Assembly: GCA_965649825.1 (NCBI GenBank)
Contig: OZ287694.1
Coordinates: 2,108,001 to 2,172,000, forward strand
Reading direction: 5' to 3'
Origin: Penicillus capitatus
Taxonomy: Eukaryota; Chlorophyta
Length of the DNA: 64,000 nt
This document shows positions 10,606-21,501 of this stretch, one piece after another (the first letter of the stretch is position 1; each line of letters starts with the position of its first letter). A program made the translations under genes and the position numbers. The notes under the pieces are model-generated. The model made no database searches and was not told where the DNA came from. It saw only the letters and a list, made by a program, of their open reading frames with translations.

Positions 10606-13040
10606 TTAACGTGTTTTGTTTGTGGCGGGCTGTTCGAGCACCTCCCGAATCTGAGTGCCCGTCAGCGTCTCCCTGTCGAGCAGCGCCTTGGCCAGGACGT
10701 GCAGTTCGTCCTTCTTGGACTCGAGAAGGGTCTTGACCCGCTGGTAGGCGTGCGTCATCAGCTTCTTCACCTCCTCTTCGATCGCGGCACGCGTCTCGGT
10801 GCTGATGCTGTTGCCCTGGTCGTCGTAGTTCACGGAAACGGGCCCGATCTTGTCGCTGAAGCCGTAGCGAGTGACCATGGCTCGGGCCAAGCGGGTGGCC
10901 TGTTCCAGGTCGTTCGAGGCGCCCGTGGTGACGTCGTCCGTTCCGAAGATGAGCTCCTCCGCCACGCGGCCTCCCATGCACACGTCCAGCCGGGCCAGAA
11001 GCTCGCGACGGGTGACGCTGAGCTGATCGTCCTCCGGCAGCTGCGAGACCAAACCCAACGCCGACCCTGGAGACACACTCCGCCTCGCCCGGGATCCCAC
11101 TCATCCGCGACGCGCACCTCGCGGGACGATCGTCGCCTTGTGCACCGGCATGGCGCCTCGCGTGTGGATGGCCACCAGGGCGTGGCCGCCCTCGTGGTAG
11201 GCCGTCAGTCGTCGGTTCTTCTCCGTGATGACGGCGCTCTTGCGCTCGGCGCCCATCATGATCCGGTCCTTGGCGTACTCCAGCGCCGCCATGTCGACGG
11301 CCTTGCGATCGTCGGTCGCCGCCTTTAGCGCCGCCACGTTGACGAGGTTCGCCAGGTCGGCTCCGGAGAACCCAGGCGTCCCTCGTGCGATCACCTACAT
11401 CCATCCCGTCATCCCGACGCGATGTGGCGGAACGGCGAGCGGAGGGATGGATGCCTTGAGGTCGACGTCCTTGTGCTGAGGGACCTTGCGGAAGTGCGCC
11501 TCCAGAATCTGCCGGCGACCCTCGACGTCCGGATTGGGCACGTTGACGTGCCGATCGAAGCGTCCCGGTCGGACCAGCGCCCTGTCCAACGACTCCGGAA
11601 AGTTCGTCGCCGCCAGAACGATGACCCCTTCGTTCGCCTCGCATCCACACGGCCCTCGGCCACTCACTCCCATCGGCAGCGTCGCTCACTTTGAAGCCGT
11701 CGAGCTCGACCAGCAGCTGATTGAGCGTCATCTTCATGTACATCTGGTCCTTGGGATTCCGGCTGCCGCCGATGGCGTCGATCTCGTCGAGGAAGACGAT
11801 GCAGGGCGAGTGCTTCTTGGCGGCCGAGAAGAGGTCCCGAACACGCCGTGCGCCCACGCCGACGAACATCTCTTCGAATTCCGACCCGGAGCAGTAGAAG
11901 AACGGCACGTCTGCCTCTCCGGCGATCGCTCTGGCCAGCATCGTCTTGCCCGTCCCCGGAGGACCCACCAACAACACCCCCTACTCCACTCCCCCCGTCA
12001 CCGGACATCCGATCTCCGGTCCTCACCTTGGGCAGCTTGCCTCCCAGGGCCGTGAACTTGTCTGGGTCTCTCAGGTAGTGCACGATCTCCTCCAGCTCCG
12101 CCTGCGCCGTCGAAAGAGCGAGTGAATGCCGACGGCTGCACGAGTGCGAGAGTCCCGACCTTCGCCTCGTCGACGCCTTTGACGTCTTCAAACCGCGTGG
12201 AGGAGTGCACGAGGGGTTTCACGTCTGGATTGTTCAGCACGCCTCGTGGCATCGCCTTGTCCTCCAGCAGCGCGCCCAGTCCAGAGAGCACCACGAACGT
12301 CAGCAGCAACGTCCGGATGGTCCTCCACAGCTGCGTCTTGAACGTTGGCTCCGCCTAGAAGCGCGCACGCATTCGGACGCCACGCGTCTGCCTCCCGCCC
12401 CTCCGCACTTGCAGAATGTGGATCGGGTTCTTCGAGGAGCCCAGTGTCGATCCCACCGCCCGGGTCATGACCTCCGCTCCCGACGGCGGCGGAATCTGTC
12501 CGATGCGACTGGCCCTCGACACGCCGTCCCGAATCGACCGATACCCTTCCGATCCGCCCCTGTCCGCACCTCGCTGACATCTCAGCGATCAAACAGCGCC
12601 CTCAACTCCCAGAGCTGCTCACTCTCAGCGTCGTCATCAGCGACGAACCGTCCAGCCGGTCGAGCTTCACCAGCGCCTTGACGTACTCCCCCAGCGTCGC
12701 CTCGGTCGTCGCCATGCTCCCGCTCTCGAAGTGGCTGACGACGTCCTCGTAGCGTCCCCGGGCGTTGAGGTCTCTCAAGTGCTCTGCCTAGGGTCACGCC
12801 CTTCCGAATACCCCCGACCCGTTCGTCGCGATGCCTGTTGCTGCGGATGCTGTCTCGTGTAGGCGCTGAATCCTCGACGCGTGGCGCCACGTGCCCATCC
12901 GACGCCCTTTCCGGCCACGGAGTAGAGATACTCCCGCGTCACGTACGCCGTAACCTGTCGTCCCGTCCGACCTCGAATGAGTGCGATCGTGGGCGGCGCA
13001 CCTGTCGCAGCAGGGCGTTCTGCTTTCGCAGGTGGTTCAT
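10606..13040 (-). CDS. ftsH: FtsH4/YME1-type i-AAA protease (left copy)
   Basis: This is an ATP-dependent zinc metalloprotease of the inner-membrane i-AAA class; plant FtsH4 and yeast Yme1 act in mitochondria on the intermembrane face. About ten exons read in phase. They give [13 protein letters not shown] (basic start), [51 protein letters not shown], then [20 protein letters not shown] (membrane segment), [32 protein letters not shown] (Walker A), [20 protein letters not shown] (Walker B), [20 protein letters not shown] (SRH), [11 protein letters not shown] (HEGGH zinc site) and [16 protein letters not shown]. Intron lengths run from about 35 to 70 bp. The intron after DVDLK begins GC if the family spacing is kept; a GT donor 21 bp downstream is the alternative. 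All catalytic motifs are present. Confidence 0.92.
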
Positions 13041-13172
13041 CTTTGCCTATCGCGGACCGTGTGATGTACCTATCTATTTCATCATCTCCTGCCCGGCCCG
13101 ACTCTCTCCTGCTTTGCCGCGTTTATCGCCACCGCTGCGGTGCGCCTGAATTCCGAAGCGTGAACGTTCGCT

Positions 13173-15198
13173 ATGGTACGTCCGAGCGAAGGCATCAGCG
13201 TTGACGATGCCTTCCAGCAATACATCGGCGAGTTCGGACGCGAACAGAAACGACTCTATTTCATTGTGAGCCAAAGGGCCCCAGTGCAGAGGACTCCGTG
13301 ACTGTGTGTGCCTGTCTGTTCTCAGTTCAACCAAGTTATGGTTTTGACGATGATGCAAATATATGCCATGACGTTTGCCGAGTTAAACCCCCTGGACCAC
13401 GACAGCTGGACATGTGTCGACCCCGTCAGGGACCGGAACTGCATGAAGCTCATGAGATCGAAGGACCAGATGAAGCTCGAAGAATTCACGCACGAGTTCT
13501 GTCAGCTGAAACGGGATGCCTGGAACTGGACACGGCCGTGAGAAATCTTTAAAGCGTGAGACGGACGGCGGCTGAAAGAGTGACATGTGTGCCTAGAGAG
13601 ATGAGCATCGTATCGGAGTTCGATCTGCAGTGCAGCAAGTGGAAGGTGAGCATCGTCGACGGGATGTTCTTCGCGGGGATCCTCGTCGGCGCCTCGCTCT
13701 TCGGATACCTGTCGGACAGAATGGGTCGGTCCCCAGTCGCCGTCTCGCGCACGCTCTCACTCTTCCCCTCAGGTCGGCGAACGATCATGTACACGACGGT
13801 GGCGCTCAGCGGCTTTGCCTGTATTTCCACCTCCGTCGCCACGTCCTACTGGTGGTATTTGATTTTCAGAACAGTCATCGGTCACCCTCCCGTCGCATCT
13901 CTGTCTGCGGTCGCGCACTCGAGCGTTCAGGTGTCGGGTCCGGCGGCGCGGCGTTGACGTCCTTCGTCATCGCCTCTGAGTTTTTGGGACCGTCGAAGCG
14001 CGGCCGGCTGCTCATCGCTCTGCAGATCTTCGCATCACGTTCGTCCTTCCGCGTCGGCGCGGTCTCCCGAGGCGCTCTGCTGTGCAGTGGGTTCGTGTCT
14101 GCTGGCCGCCCTGGGGTATCTGCTGCCGTACTGGCGAATGATTTTCCTCGTGATCGGGACGCTGACGCTGGTGTACATCGTCACCTGGGACCTCACGATG
14201 GAATCGCCCCGATGGCTGCTCATCAAGGGACGCAAAGGTGCGCTCCGGCGTCCGATGGCGTGATCGGCTGTCATTCGACCTGCCGCAGGGGAGGCGACGG
14301 CCGTCCTGGCCGCACTTGCATCCGGGAACAACACGAAGCTCCCAGAGAAACCGCTGCACGACATGATCACCATTCCGTCCGTCGGCAACACGTTCGCGCA
14401 GATTCTGAGGCATCCCGTCCTGAGAGGCTGGCTCCTCATCACCCTGCTGTCCTGGTTGGCGCCCCTCCGCGTCTGTTTATCTCTCGACGCGACGGATGCA
14501 GGTCTGCGGTGTCGCTGGTCTACTACGGCCTGTCGATGGCGATTCAATTCATTCCCGGATCTCTCTACACGAAATTCCTGTACACGATTGCGATCGAGTT
14601 TCCGGCCATCATCTTCTACATGCTCATGGTGGACCGAGTCGGAAGGAAGCCGCTCTTCGCCTGGGGCTTCGTTCTGGGTGGGTTTCTGGACGATCCGGAG
14701 AACGCGAGACCTGACGGCGGCTGTGGATGTGCAGGTGGTTTCGCCTGTTCGCTGATCGCCGTCGCACCCGACTGGCTGAGTCTCGTCCTGGTCGTCGTCT
14801 GCCGATTCGCCATCTCGGGCGTCTACGCTGTCGCCTTTCTCTACTCTTCCGAGATCTTCCCGACGGTACTCCGGAGAGGACTGCCCTGCGATCCTCCCCT
14901 GTTCTGCGTGCAGGTGGTGCGGAACGTCACGATCGGTTACGCGAGCAGCGCGGCCCGCGTGGGCGGCATACTGTCGTCGTTCGTCCCCGTCATGGCCCGC
15001 TCCTTCGGGTCCTACTTCTCGTTCCTGGTGCTGGGAGGCGTCTGCATCTGCACGGGAGCGGCCTGCGCCTTCCTGCCGGAGACCCTGGGGATGGCCACGC
15101 CGGAGACGGTCGAGGACATGGACCAGATGGTGACGCGACAGGCACGCGCTCTCAACAGCCGCTACGAGCAGGTGGCCGCGGACGAGTCCAGAGTGTGA
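13173..15198 (+). CDS. SLC22-like organic ion transporter, MFS (left copy)
   Basis: This is a 12-helix major facilitator of the organic cation/anion (SLC22/OCT) type. Exons in phase: MVRPSEGISVDDAFQQYIGE, FNQVMVLTMMQIYAMTF, an extracellular loop with CVDPVRDRNC, then FDLQCSKWKVSIVDGMFFAG, LFGYLSDRMG and GRRTIMYTTVALSGFACIST (MFS GxLxDRxGRR signature between helices 2 and 3), GAALTSFVIASEFLGPSKRG, WRMIFLVIGTLTLVYIVTWD, ESPRWLLIKGRK, VSLVYYGLSMAIQFIPGSLY, DRVGRKPLFAWGFVLG and SEIFPT joined to VVRNVTIGYASSAARVGGIL. That last motif and ESPRWLL are typical of SLC22. Introns are about 45-70 bp; several contain CTCTCACTCTTCCCCTCAG-like ends. Substrate and membrane cannot be told. The start is divergent from FtsH across 132 bp. 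Confidence 0.83.
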
Positions 15199-15286
15199 CC
15201 GATGGCGATCTTAACCGTTACAGCAGTTGGCAAACAGACAGCGTGATACGTGTACTTTAATAATCCACACAGAGCTGATCGTACAC

Positions 15287-16521
15287 TCAAGATGGAGCGG
15301 TGGGCGGCGGACCGGGAGGCGGCCTGGGCACCGGCATCGCCGCTGCCCTCGCCCTCGCTCCGCCCCCCGATGCCGTCTTGCGCTTTTTGCTCTCGGACGT
15401 GACAGCGACCTCCGATCCGCGTTTCAGGGGCAGGCAGCTTCCCATGGCAGAGGGATCCATGGAGGGATACGGCGTCTCGGACGTCGCCTCCGGAGCGGAA
15501 GCGGCGTCGACGACGGAACGCTGCGGGGCATTGGGCCTGCTCCACATCAGCTTGCAGGGGACGCCCTTGACGGAGAGCTTCATCGACAGGGCCTCGGCCG
15601 CCCGTTCGGCGTCCGATCTGGCGACGTACTTGACGAATCCGCACCTCTTGTCCCCGATAACCCTGATGGACTCGATCTCGCCGTAGGCGTAGAAGCGGTC
15701 CCTCAGGTCCTCCTCTCCGGCGTCGTCCGGCAGTCCGCCCACGTAGAGCGTCGTGACGGAGGGATCCTCCGGAGGCGTCAGCTTCGGCAGCTGCTCCATC
15801 TTCTCCAGCAGCTTCGCCGCGACGGGATCGTTCACGCCGTAGTACCGATCCTTGATGTTCTGCTCCGTCAGCTCCGCGTCGGTCGGAAGCTCGTGGCGGT
15901 AAGGGCACTCCGTCCCCCGGTTGCACTCGCCCCGGATGAAGAACGTGCACACCGGTGCCAGGTTGCGCCGGTAGAACGGCGCCATGCGCTGCATCTTGGT
16001 CAGCGTCTCGTTCCTGGGCATCTGCTTGTACTGCTGGCCCAGCTCTCCGGTCTGCTTGTGCATTTCCAGCATGTACTCCTTGTTGACGTCGCTGTTGGGA
16101 ACGTCCTCGACCTCCAGCCCCGATGCCTTGTCGCGCACTTGGACCGGCAGACCGTAGTCCAGATCCAACAGACACACCTGACAGACGTTCTTCGCCTTGG
16201 CCACCTCCTGACAGACGATCGTCTTCTTGTAGCTGAAAGACACAGGTGTGGGTGGTGGTGTGCCTCGGACGGCCGTGCATTACCGGGCGTCGCTGCCGGG
16301 GCGCCAGCGGAAGACGGTGTAGGGTCGGCCCGAGATGTGGCACGTCCCGCCGTACTCTATCTACACAGCGTCCGTCGGTCGGTCCGGAGAGGGAGAGACG
16401 GTGGACGGGCCCGTTGCATTCGGACGTATGGATTGGGACCGAGACATGTTTCGCAGACGATGGGGAAGTCGGAACGCTCCCAGCCGTCCTCGTCCGGGTC
16501 GTAGAGGAGACGATGCGCCAT
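15287..16521 (-). CDS. RBM22/Cwc2-like splicing factor (left copy)
   Basis: This is a spliceosomal NTC-related protein that contacts U6 snRNA and helps shape the catalytic core. Order of parts: an N-terminal zinc-binding region ([20 protein letters not shown]), after an intron [20 protein letters not shown], after another [20 protein letters not shown] and [14 protein letters not shown], then a CCCH finger ([19 protein letters not shown]), [19 protein letters not shown], and an RRM with LYVGGL (RNP2) and RCGFVKYVA (RNP1). The C-terminus is Pro/Ala-rich. Gene order, motifs and length of about 370 residues fit RBM22 and plant and yeast Cwc2/Ecm2 relatives. The gene is divergent from VKOR with 190 bp between starts. 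Such a factor fits a genome with many tiny introns. Confidence 0.9.
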
Positions 16522-16711
16522 GACGACAACGCCTTCGCAGCAAGAGCACGTAATGAATGGAATTGATGATGACGCACGCGGTCTTCGTTCATGAGGTGCA
16601 CGATGTCGTCGGCGTCTGCTCGGACGCGAGGGATGTCTCCCGGCGCCGTCTCCCGGCGCCGAACGCCGACGCCCGTCTCGAGGCGTCTCCGGCGCCACTG
16701 CGCGACGACGG
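16522..16711. promoter_or_regulatory. Short bidirectional promoter, RBM22-like / VKOR
   Basis: The two divergent start codons are 190 bp apart, so both promoters and 5' UTRs must fit here. I see no TATA box. A GC-rich repeat of CGGCGCCGGGAGAC type (near 16635-16660) is present in both arms. Confidence 0.45.
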
Positions 16712-17834
16712 ATGACGTGGCCTCGTCGCACCCCTTCCTCTTCGAAGCGCTCTGTGTCGAAGGCGGTGCTGCAGAAGACGTGCAAGGCGCTGATGGGACT
16801 GGCGGCTGCGGGCGCAGCGGAGACGCTCTACCTCACTGCGGTCGTCTTCGCGACATCTGCGTGCTCTCTCTGACGGGTTCCCGTTCCGCAGTCGAGGTTT
16901 CTCCACGTGCCGCTGGCGTGTCTCGACGCCGGATGCGATCTCGTGGCGAACAGCGCCTACTCCGAGGTCTACGGCGTCCCCCTTTCGCTTCTGGGTGCGA
17001 AGCCCCGGCTCGTCACGGCGACGTCGACGGTGTCGTGCGGATTAGGGTTCTTCGGATACGGCGCGGTGGGTCTCTGCGCGTGGGACTGTCTCGGCCAGGA
17101 TGCGACGGCCGCCTCCAAGGCAATGCTGCTGAGCGGCGCGGCCGTCATGGCATCGTCTTCCGCGGTGCTGGTGTACACGCTGCTGACGAAGCTGGACGGC
17201 GCTGTCTGTTCGTGGTGCTATCTCTCGGCCGCGCTCTCCTTCGCGATGTTCGGACTGGCGTCGACGATTCCGCGGCGAGAGGAGCTTACGACGGCCTGGG
17301 TGCCGAGCTCGGCTCTGGCCGGCGTCGTTGCCGTGTCTCTGCTGACGGTTTTCAACACAGTCGACGACGCAGCCGTCGCCAGAGACATCGTCATTGACTA
17401 CAGCGTATGGTCCACGGGCGGCGTCGACGCGATGGGGCGTGTGTTTGTGCAGGACCCGGTGGTGACAGCCGAGGCCAGTGGCGAGACGATCGCCCTGGCC
17501 AAGAGACTGAGAGAGGCGGGCGTGCGGATGTTTGGCGCGTTTTGGTGCGATCACTGCTACGACCAGAAGCAGAGCTTCGGCAAAGGGGCGATGGAGTTCT
17601 TTCCCTACGTCGAATGCTATCCAGACGGCTACCGAAAGGTGAGAAGCTTTGTTGGCGGGCTGGAGAGGGGTCGACTTGTGCGTGGTCCAGGGCGTGAAAC
17701 GCGCATCGGCGTGCGAAGACGCCGACGTCAAGGGATATCCGACGTGGATGTTCGGTCGGAAACAGATCGCGGGAGAACAGTCTATCGAGTTCCTGGAACA
17801 AGAATTGAATGACCTGCAGAATCAAAAAGAATGA
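16712..17834 (+). CDS. LTO1-like VKOR-thioredoxin fusion (left copy)
   Basis: This is a thiol oxidoreductase that makes disulfides in the thylakoid lumen in plants (LTO1) and cyanobacteria; the membrane VKOR domain oxidises the fused lumenal thioredoxin-like domain. Exon 1 ([33 protein letters not shown]) joins through a 51-bp intron to [20 protein letters not shown] (loop cysteines) and [10 protein letters not shown]. Later helices include [20 protein letters not shown] with the CSWC quinone-side active site. The Trx part has [19 protein letters not shown] (CxxC) and [14 protein letters not shown], then after a 52-bp intron [20 protein letters not shown] with the cis-Pro motif. All key cysteines are present. 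The stop is at 17832-17834, 86 bp before the arm ends. Confidence 0.88.
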
Positions 17835-17910
17835 TGTGTGTAATCGCCGAGACGGGAAGGCACGATCCGTCAGAAAGTTGCTTGAACGACTGGAAGGTTT
17901 CCTTCAACGA

Positions 17911-17990
17911 GACTGACGCGACGTTTGTCCAGACCGACAACAATGTATCGCGACGATGCGACGCAGACGCAGAAGGGTACGCTGTGTCTA
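17911..17990 (+). repeat. Border repeat, copy at the inner end of the left arm
   Basis: Starting at the point where the two arms diverge (after GACTGACGCG), the sequence CCGACAACAATGTATCGCGA and GCAGACGCAGAAGGGTAC is an inverted relative of 1640-1710. TCGC-GACGAT-GCGA can form a small hairpin. Confidence 0.55.
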
Positions 17991-18000
17991 CGTGCAATTT

Positions 18001-18440
18001 TGGCGCGTCAAGGAGCACAAGGCACTTTCTTCGTACAAGCCAATCCTCTCCTTCTGTGTATGTAACGTCGAGGACGCCGAGCAGGTGGTGTCGGTCGAAG
18101 CACGAGCCACAACGGCAGAGATGCTGGGTCTCTGTCTGCCGCACATCTGTCCGACAATCCTAGTCATGCGACTGGGTTCAGTGACGATTTCCTTCTGACG
18201 ACTCTGCTCCCTTGGCCGGCAGCAATGCTACTGCCGTCGTCCTGCTGAAACGGAAGACGAGCGTTGTTCCTCAGACCAAGGCGCGGAAAACCTAGGTGGC
18301 GGCGCTCTGTCTTACAGACACCCCTTCTCGAGGGACACGCAAAGAGGCGGTGGTGTATGTGAGTATCGACGATGAGAAGACTCTGAAGATCTCTGGCAGT
18401 GTTTTGGAGAATCGTGCTCGACCGAATACACGTCACAATG
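18001..18440 (+). pseudogene. Decayed copy of the unknown gene near 58 kb
   Basis: This stretch matches the reverse complement of about 57935-58355 over most of its length, including GAGCACAAGGCACTTTCTTC, the intron-like segment ending TTGGCCGGCAG, and GAAGACTCTGAAGATCTCTG. Relative to that copy it has lost one C in AAAACCCTAGG (here AAAACCTAGG near 18291), which shifts the frame, and it carries further indels after 18330. It ends near the 3' edge of the retrotransposon. It is probably non-functional. Confidence 0.7.
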
Positions 18441-18551
18441 GACTACAGTGATGTCGGGAGAGAGAAGTTTGTGGGGTTTACACGGGCTTTTGAATAACAA
18501 ATCAGCCCGGAGCGATACAGTATTCGGTTTCCATGCAGACTTTGTTTAATC

Positions 18552-21499
18552 TCAGGGTGCACGAACCCAACCCACACAGATAGATTCAAGAAATTTGACA
18601 AATGAGAGCCAGTTGTGTTCAAAGATCTCTTTCCAATTCAATTTCTGAACTTCAAGGTCCAGATCATCGCAAAGCTGTTTTCTTTCTTTTCTGTATCTAG
18701 GGCATTTCAATACAAGATGATCCCGGTCGTCTGGTTCGTGATCACAGACACAGATCTTGCCTTTGTGGGGAATTTGAAATCCGTTCGAATAACAACGAGA
18801 TGGAAAATGATTTGAGAGAACCTGAGAAACTAAACTTCCTTCCCACTTCAGCAAATTCTTGACCAGAAAAGCACCATCGACAATTGGAGCTGAATGTCTG
18901 TAAGCGGTCTGCCGGTTGTGAATTCCTCAAGATAGGAGGCAACACGTTTGTCTAAGTGGGTTTTCACTTTCTTCTTCGCCCAAATCTCATCTGTGCCGAT
19001 CTCTTCGCAAACCGACTATCCATCGTACTGTTTGGCAGAGAGCTTCAGGCTCATTACAGGGACAAAGTCTCCTGTGGCTGTTAACTGGATCCAGCAAGCA
19101 TTCATGGACGAAAGCAGAGCCTGGCACTTTGCAGTCTCGTCAGAGATGTACGTCCACCTTTTCAATTGCTTTCGCATTCTCGTGTGAGTGGAGATGGTGG
19201 CAAGATTATCTCCAGACTTGCAGAAGTCTTGGGCTCTTTCGAGGGCTACTCTGAGTGCTCTCATTTCAATCTCTGATTTGTCTCTTTCTGAGCCAAGCCT
19301 GAGATGAAACTTACACAGCTCGTCTCCTGATGGGAATCTTATGGTTGATACTACACTAATCGTCCCTTGTGACCTAATCGACACCACATAAACTTTGTAT
19401 GCGAGTTGAACCTCCAGGGACTCACATCCTCTTAATGGGATAAGATCAGATCGCTCCATTGGCGCCAGAAGGTGGCAAATTCTTTTAGTACCCTCAAGGA
19501 AATTCATTCTAGTCTCTCTACTCACTCGTCTGGACTCTACTAGCAAAGACTGATAAAAAGAAGAACCTCGTTTATTCCAATCATTCTCTCCAGCCGTAAT
19601 GTGTGATTTCTGCAAGCCATCCTGCGTCCGCATCTCAGTATTCGCGAGGATATCTCCACATGAGCTGGCGAAATGCCTGAGGGTCGATAAATAGATGGGT
19701 AGGGAATGGTCTTAAGACAGCCGGATGTCAGAAGGCCGCACCTGCGGAACACTTGGTCGTACAACTCTAGATCTTTTAGGACACATGTAAAGCCTTCATA
19801 TGCGTCTACCCCGTAAAATAGGACTGGCCAATTAGCTCCTTTGACAATCTCATCCACGATTCCTGGAGGGAGTCCCCCACGGTTTGCCGCACATTCTTTG
19901 AAGCGTCTGAGTTGTGAGAAGTGCCTTTCTGAAGGTTCCTTGAATGTTCTTTCCATTCAAGCTTTCAGTCCGGCTGTAAACCAAGGTACTTTACGACATC
20001 TGTTTTCTCCAATGTACACGAATCCAGACTGATCCCTATAGGGTCTTGGTGGCTTTGTTTCTTCTTCACAAATGTCATAGTTTTGCATTTTTTGGGGCTG
20101 AGAAGTAGGCCCATCTGAGAAAGATCATGGTTGACGCGTTCCACTCCCTTCTGTAGCTTCTCTGTGACCGAAATCATGTTGTACCTGGTTGCTGGAATTA
20201 CCATGTCGTCAGCATAAGCCTGCGCCTTAACCTCGCCCCCTTTGACAACCGATTGAATGACTGGGTCAAGGTATAATATGAAGAGCAGCGGACTGAGGGG
20301 GAGCCTTGTGGGGTTCCACCCATTGGTTCAAAAGTCTTTTTTTCGCCGACCTGTAGGACGGCTTCCCTTCCTTTGGTGAATGAGGTTACGAATCGCCTGA
20401 TGTATGTTGGCACTCCGATCCCTTCTAGCCTCTCCGCGAGTAAACACGCCGGAACCGAATCAAATGCCGCTTTTATGTCGATAAAACAGCATCTCGATAT
20501 CTTCCTTTCTCTTCTGGGCATCTCGATGTCCCCAACTACCTTAAGGAGCGCACCCGAAGTGGATCTTCCGCTTCTGAATCCAAACTGGAAGTAACTGAGC
20601 TTTTGCTCAGTCTCCGCCCAAAAAGATAATCTCCTTGTCACTAGTTTAACTTCTGAGTTTGGGTTAGGCCTTTTGGAACTGGGATGATACATGTCTTCTT
20701 CCAGGTCTTTGCCAACCACCCTTCTTCGTCTAGTTTTCGTGGGAGGACTTCTTCCAGAGCTTCCCAATCACAACGCCTCCAATTGATTGTTGGCTCCTCA
20801 AATGCAGTTGGGAATGCGATCCCATCGTAAATTCAATCATGCGATGATCCGAGAACTCCGCAGGTTTCTCCTCCACTGACCAGTCATGAATCCACTTCAG
20901 CATTGCATCTCTGGAAAGCGTCAGATCGATCCAGCTTCGAGAGTTTCTGAAGCCAGTGTGAGTCGGAGAGGATGGGAATTCGTTTATTATTTGTATGTTG
21001 TCTTCTGTCATCCAATTCATCACAGAGTGGCCTGTCTTGTCAGGTTGAATGGTATCCGGTCCCCACAGGTAGGATTTTGCGTTAAATTCTCCCCCAATCA
21101 CTATACGTTTCGTCCCTTGCGGCTTGATTCTTCTGTAAAGACTGATGGTTTCTCCCAAACCTCCTCCATTCCAGGACGGCAGTATGTCGCGATAATGGTG
21201 ATTTGATCCTTCTCTAGGGGTATCTTCACCGAACAAACCCGAGGACTGCTAGAAGGGACTAGAGAGTGAGGAATGTCAGAACGTAGGATAATAGCAACAA
21301 GACGGTCATCTTTATTAGAGTCCGAAAGATTCGGCATAACTACACTGAATCCCGGCACAGAAACTCCTCTTCTTATGGCGAAAGGAGGGTCAGAAACGAT
21401 CATCAAATCAAGTCTATTAGTCATCATCCTGTGTGTTAACAAATCAAACGCACTTCTGCTTGCCCTCGTATTACACTGAAGAACTCTGAGGTTCTTCAT
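18552..21499 (-). pseudogene. Retrotransposon ORF2 (endonuclease-RT-RNase H), frameshifted
   Basis: The 5' part has endonuclease motifs (LRVLQCNTRASRSAFD, RIVIGGEFNAKSYLWG, SWIDLTLS, FSDHRMIEF). The RT part has FGFRSGRSTSGALLK, CFIDIKAAFDSVPACLL and GGTPQGSP, then the catalytic box YADDMVIPA across a frame change near 20200. Next comes a thumb-like region, an RNase H-like stretch around SEIEMRALRVALERA (19270) without a full catalytic set, and a C-terminal CVCDHEPDDRDHLVLKC. At least four frame changes separate these pieces. Confidence 0.8.
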
Positions 21500-21501
21500 G
21501 T

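Larger units (their letters stand above)
1701..17920 (+). repeat. Left arm of a 16-kb inverted repeat
   Basis: This block recurs in reverse orientation at about 35225-51103. The outer end starts at CGTCACATCAGTTTTGATCG (1701), matching the reverse complement of 51094-51103 and inwards. The inner end is GAGACTGACGCG (to 17920), matching the reverse complement of 35225 onward. It carries ten genes in the order HCF173-like(-), KH(+), cyclin(-), unknown(-), TPR(+), bS20(+), FtsH(-), transporter(+), RBM22-like(-), VKOR(+). It is about 340 bp longer than the right arm, mainly because of a deletion in the right copy of the HCF173-like gene. Borders are good to roughly 10 bp. An assembly artefact is possible, but the differences between arms argue for two real copies. 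Confidence 0.96.

Noticed and set aside
13173-15198. Sugar transporter assignment for the MFS gene.
   Set aside because: The extracellular loop after helix 1, ESPRWLL and the FPT-VVRN motif fit SLC22-type organic ion transporters better than sugar porters.
15162-16601. 479-codon minus-strand open frame and 425-codon plus-strand frame over the RBM22-like gene (with mirrors at 36580-37923).
   Set aside because: They are shadows of the GC-rich RBM22-like exons; their Arg/His-rich translations show no domain, while the third frame carries zinc fingers and an RRM.
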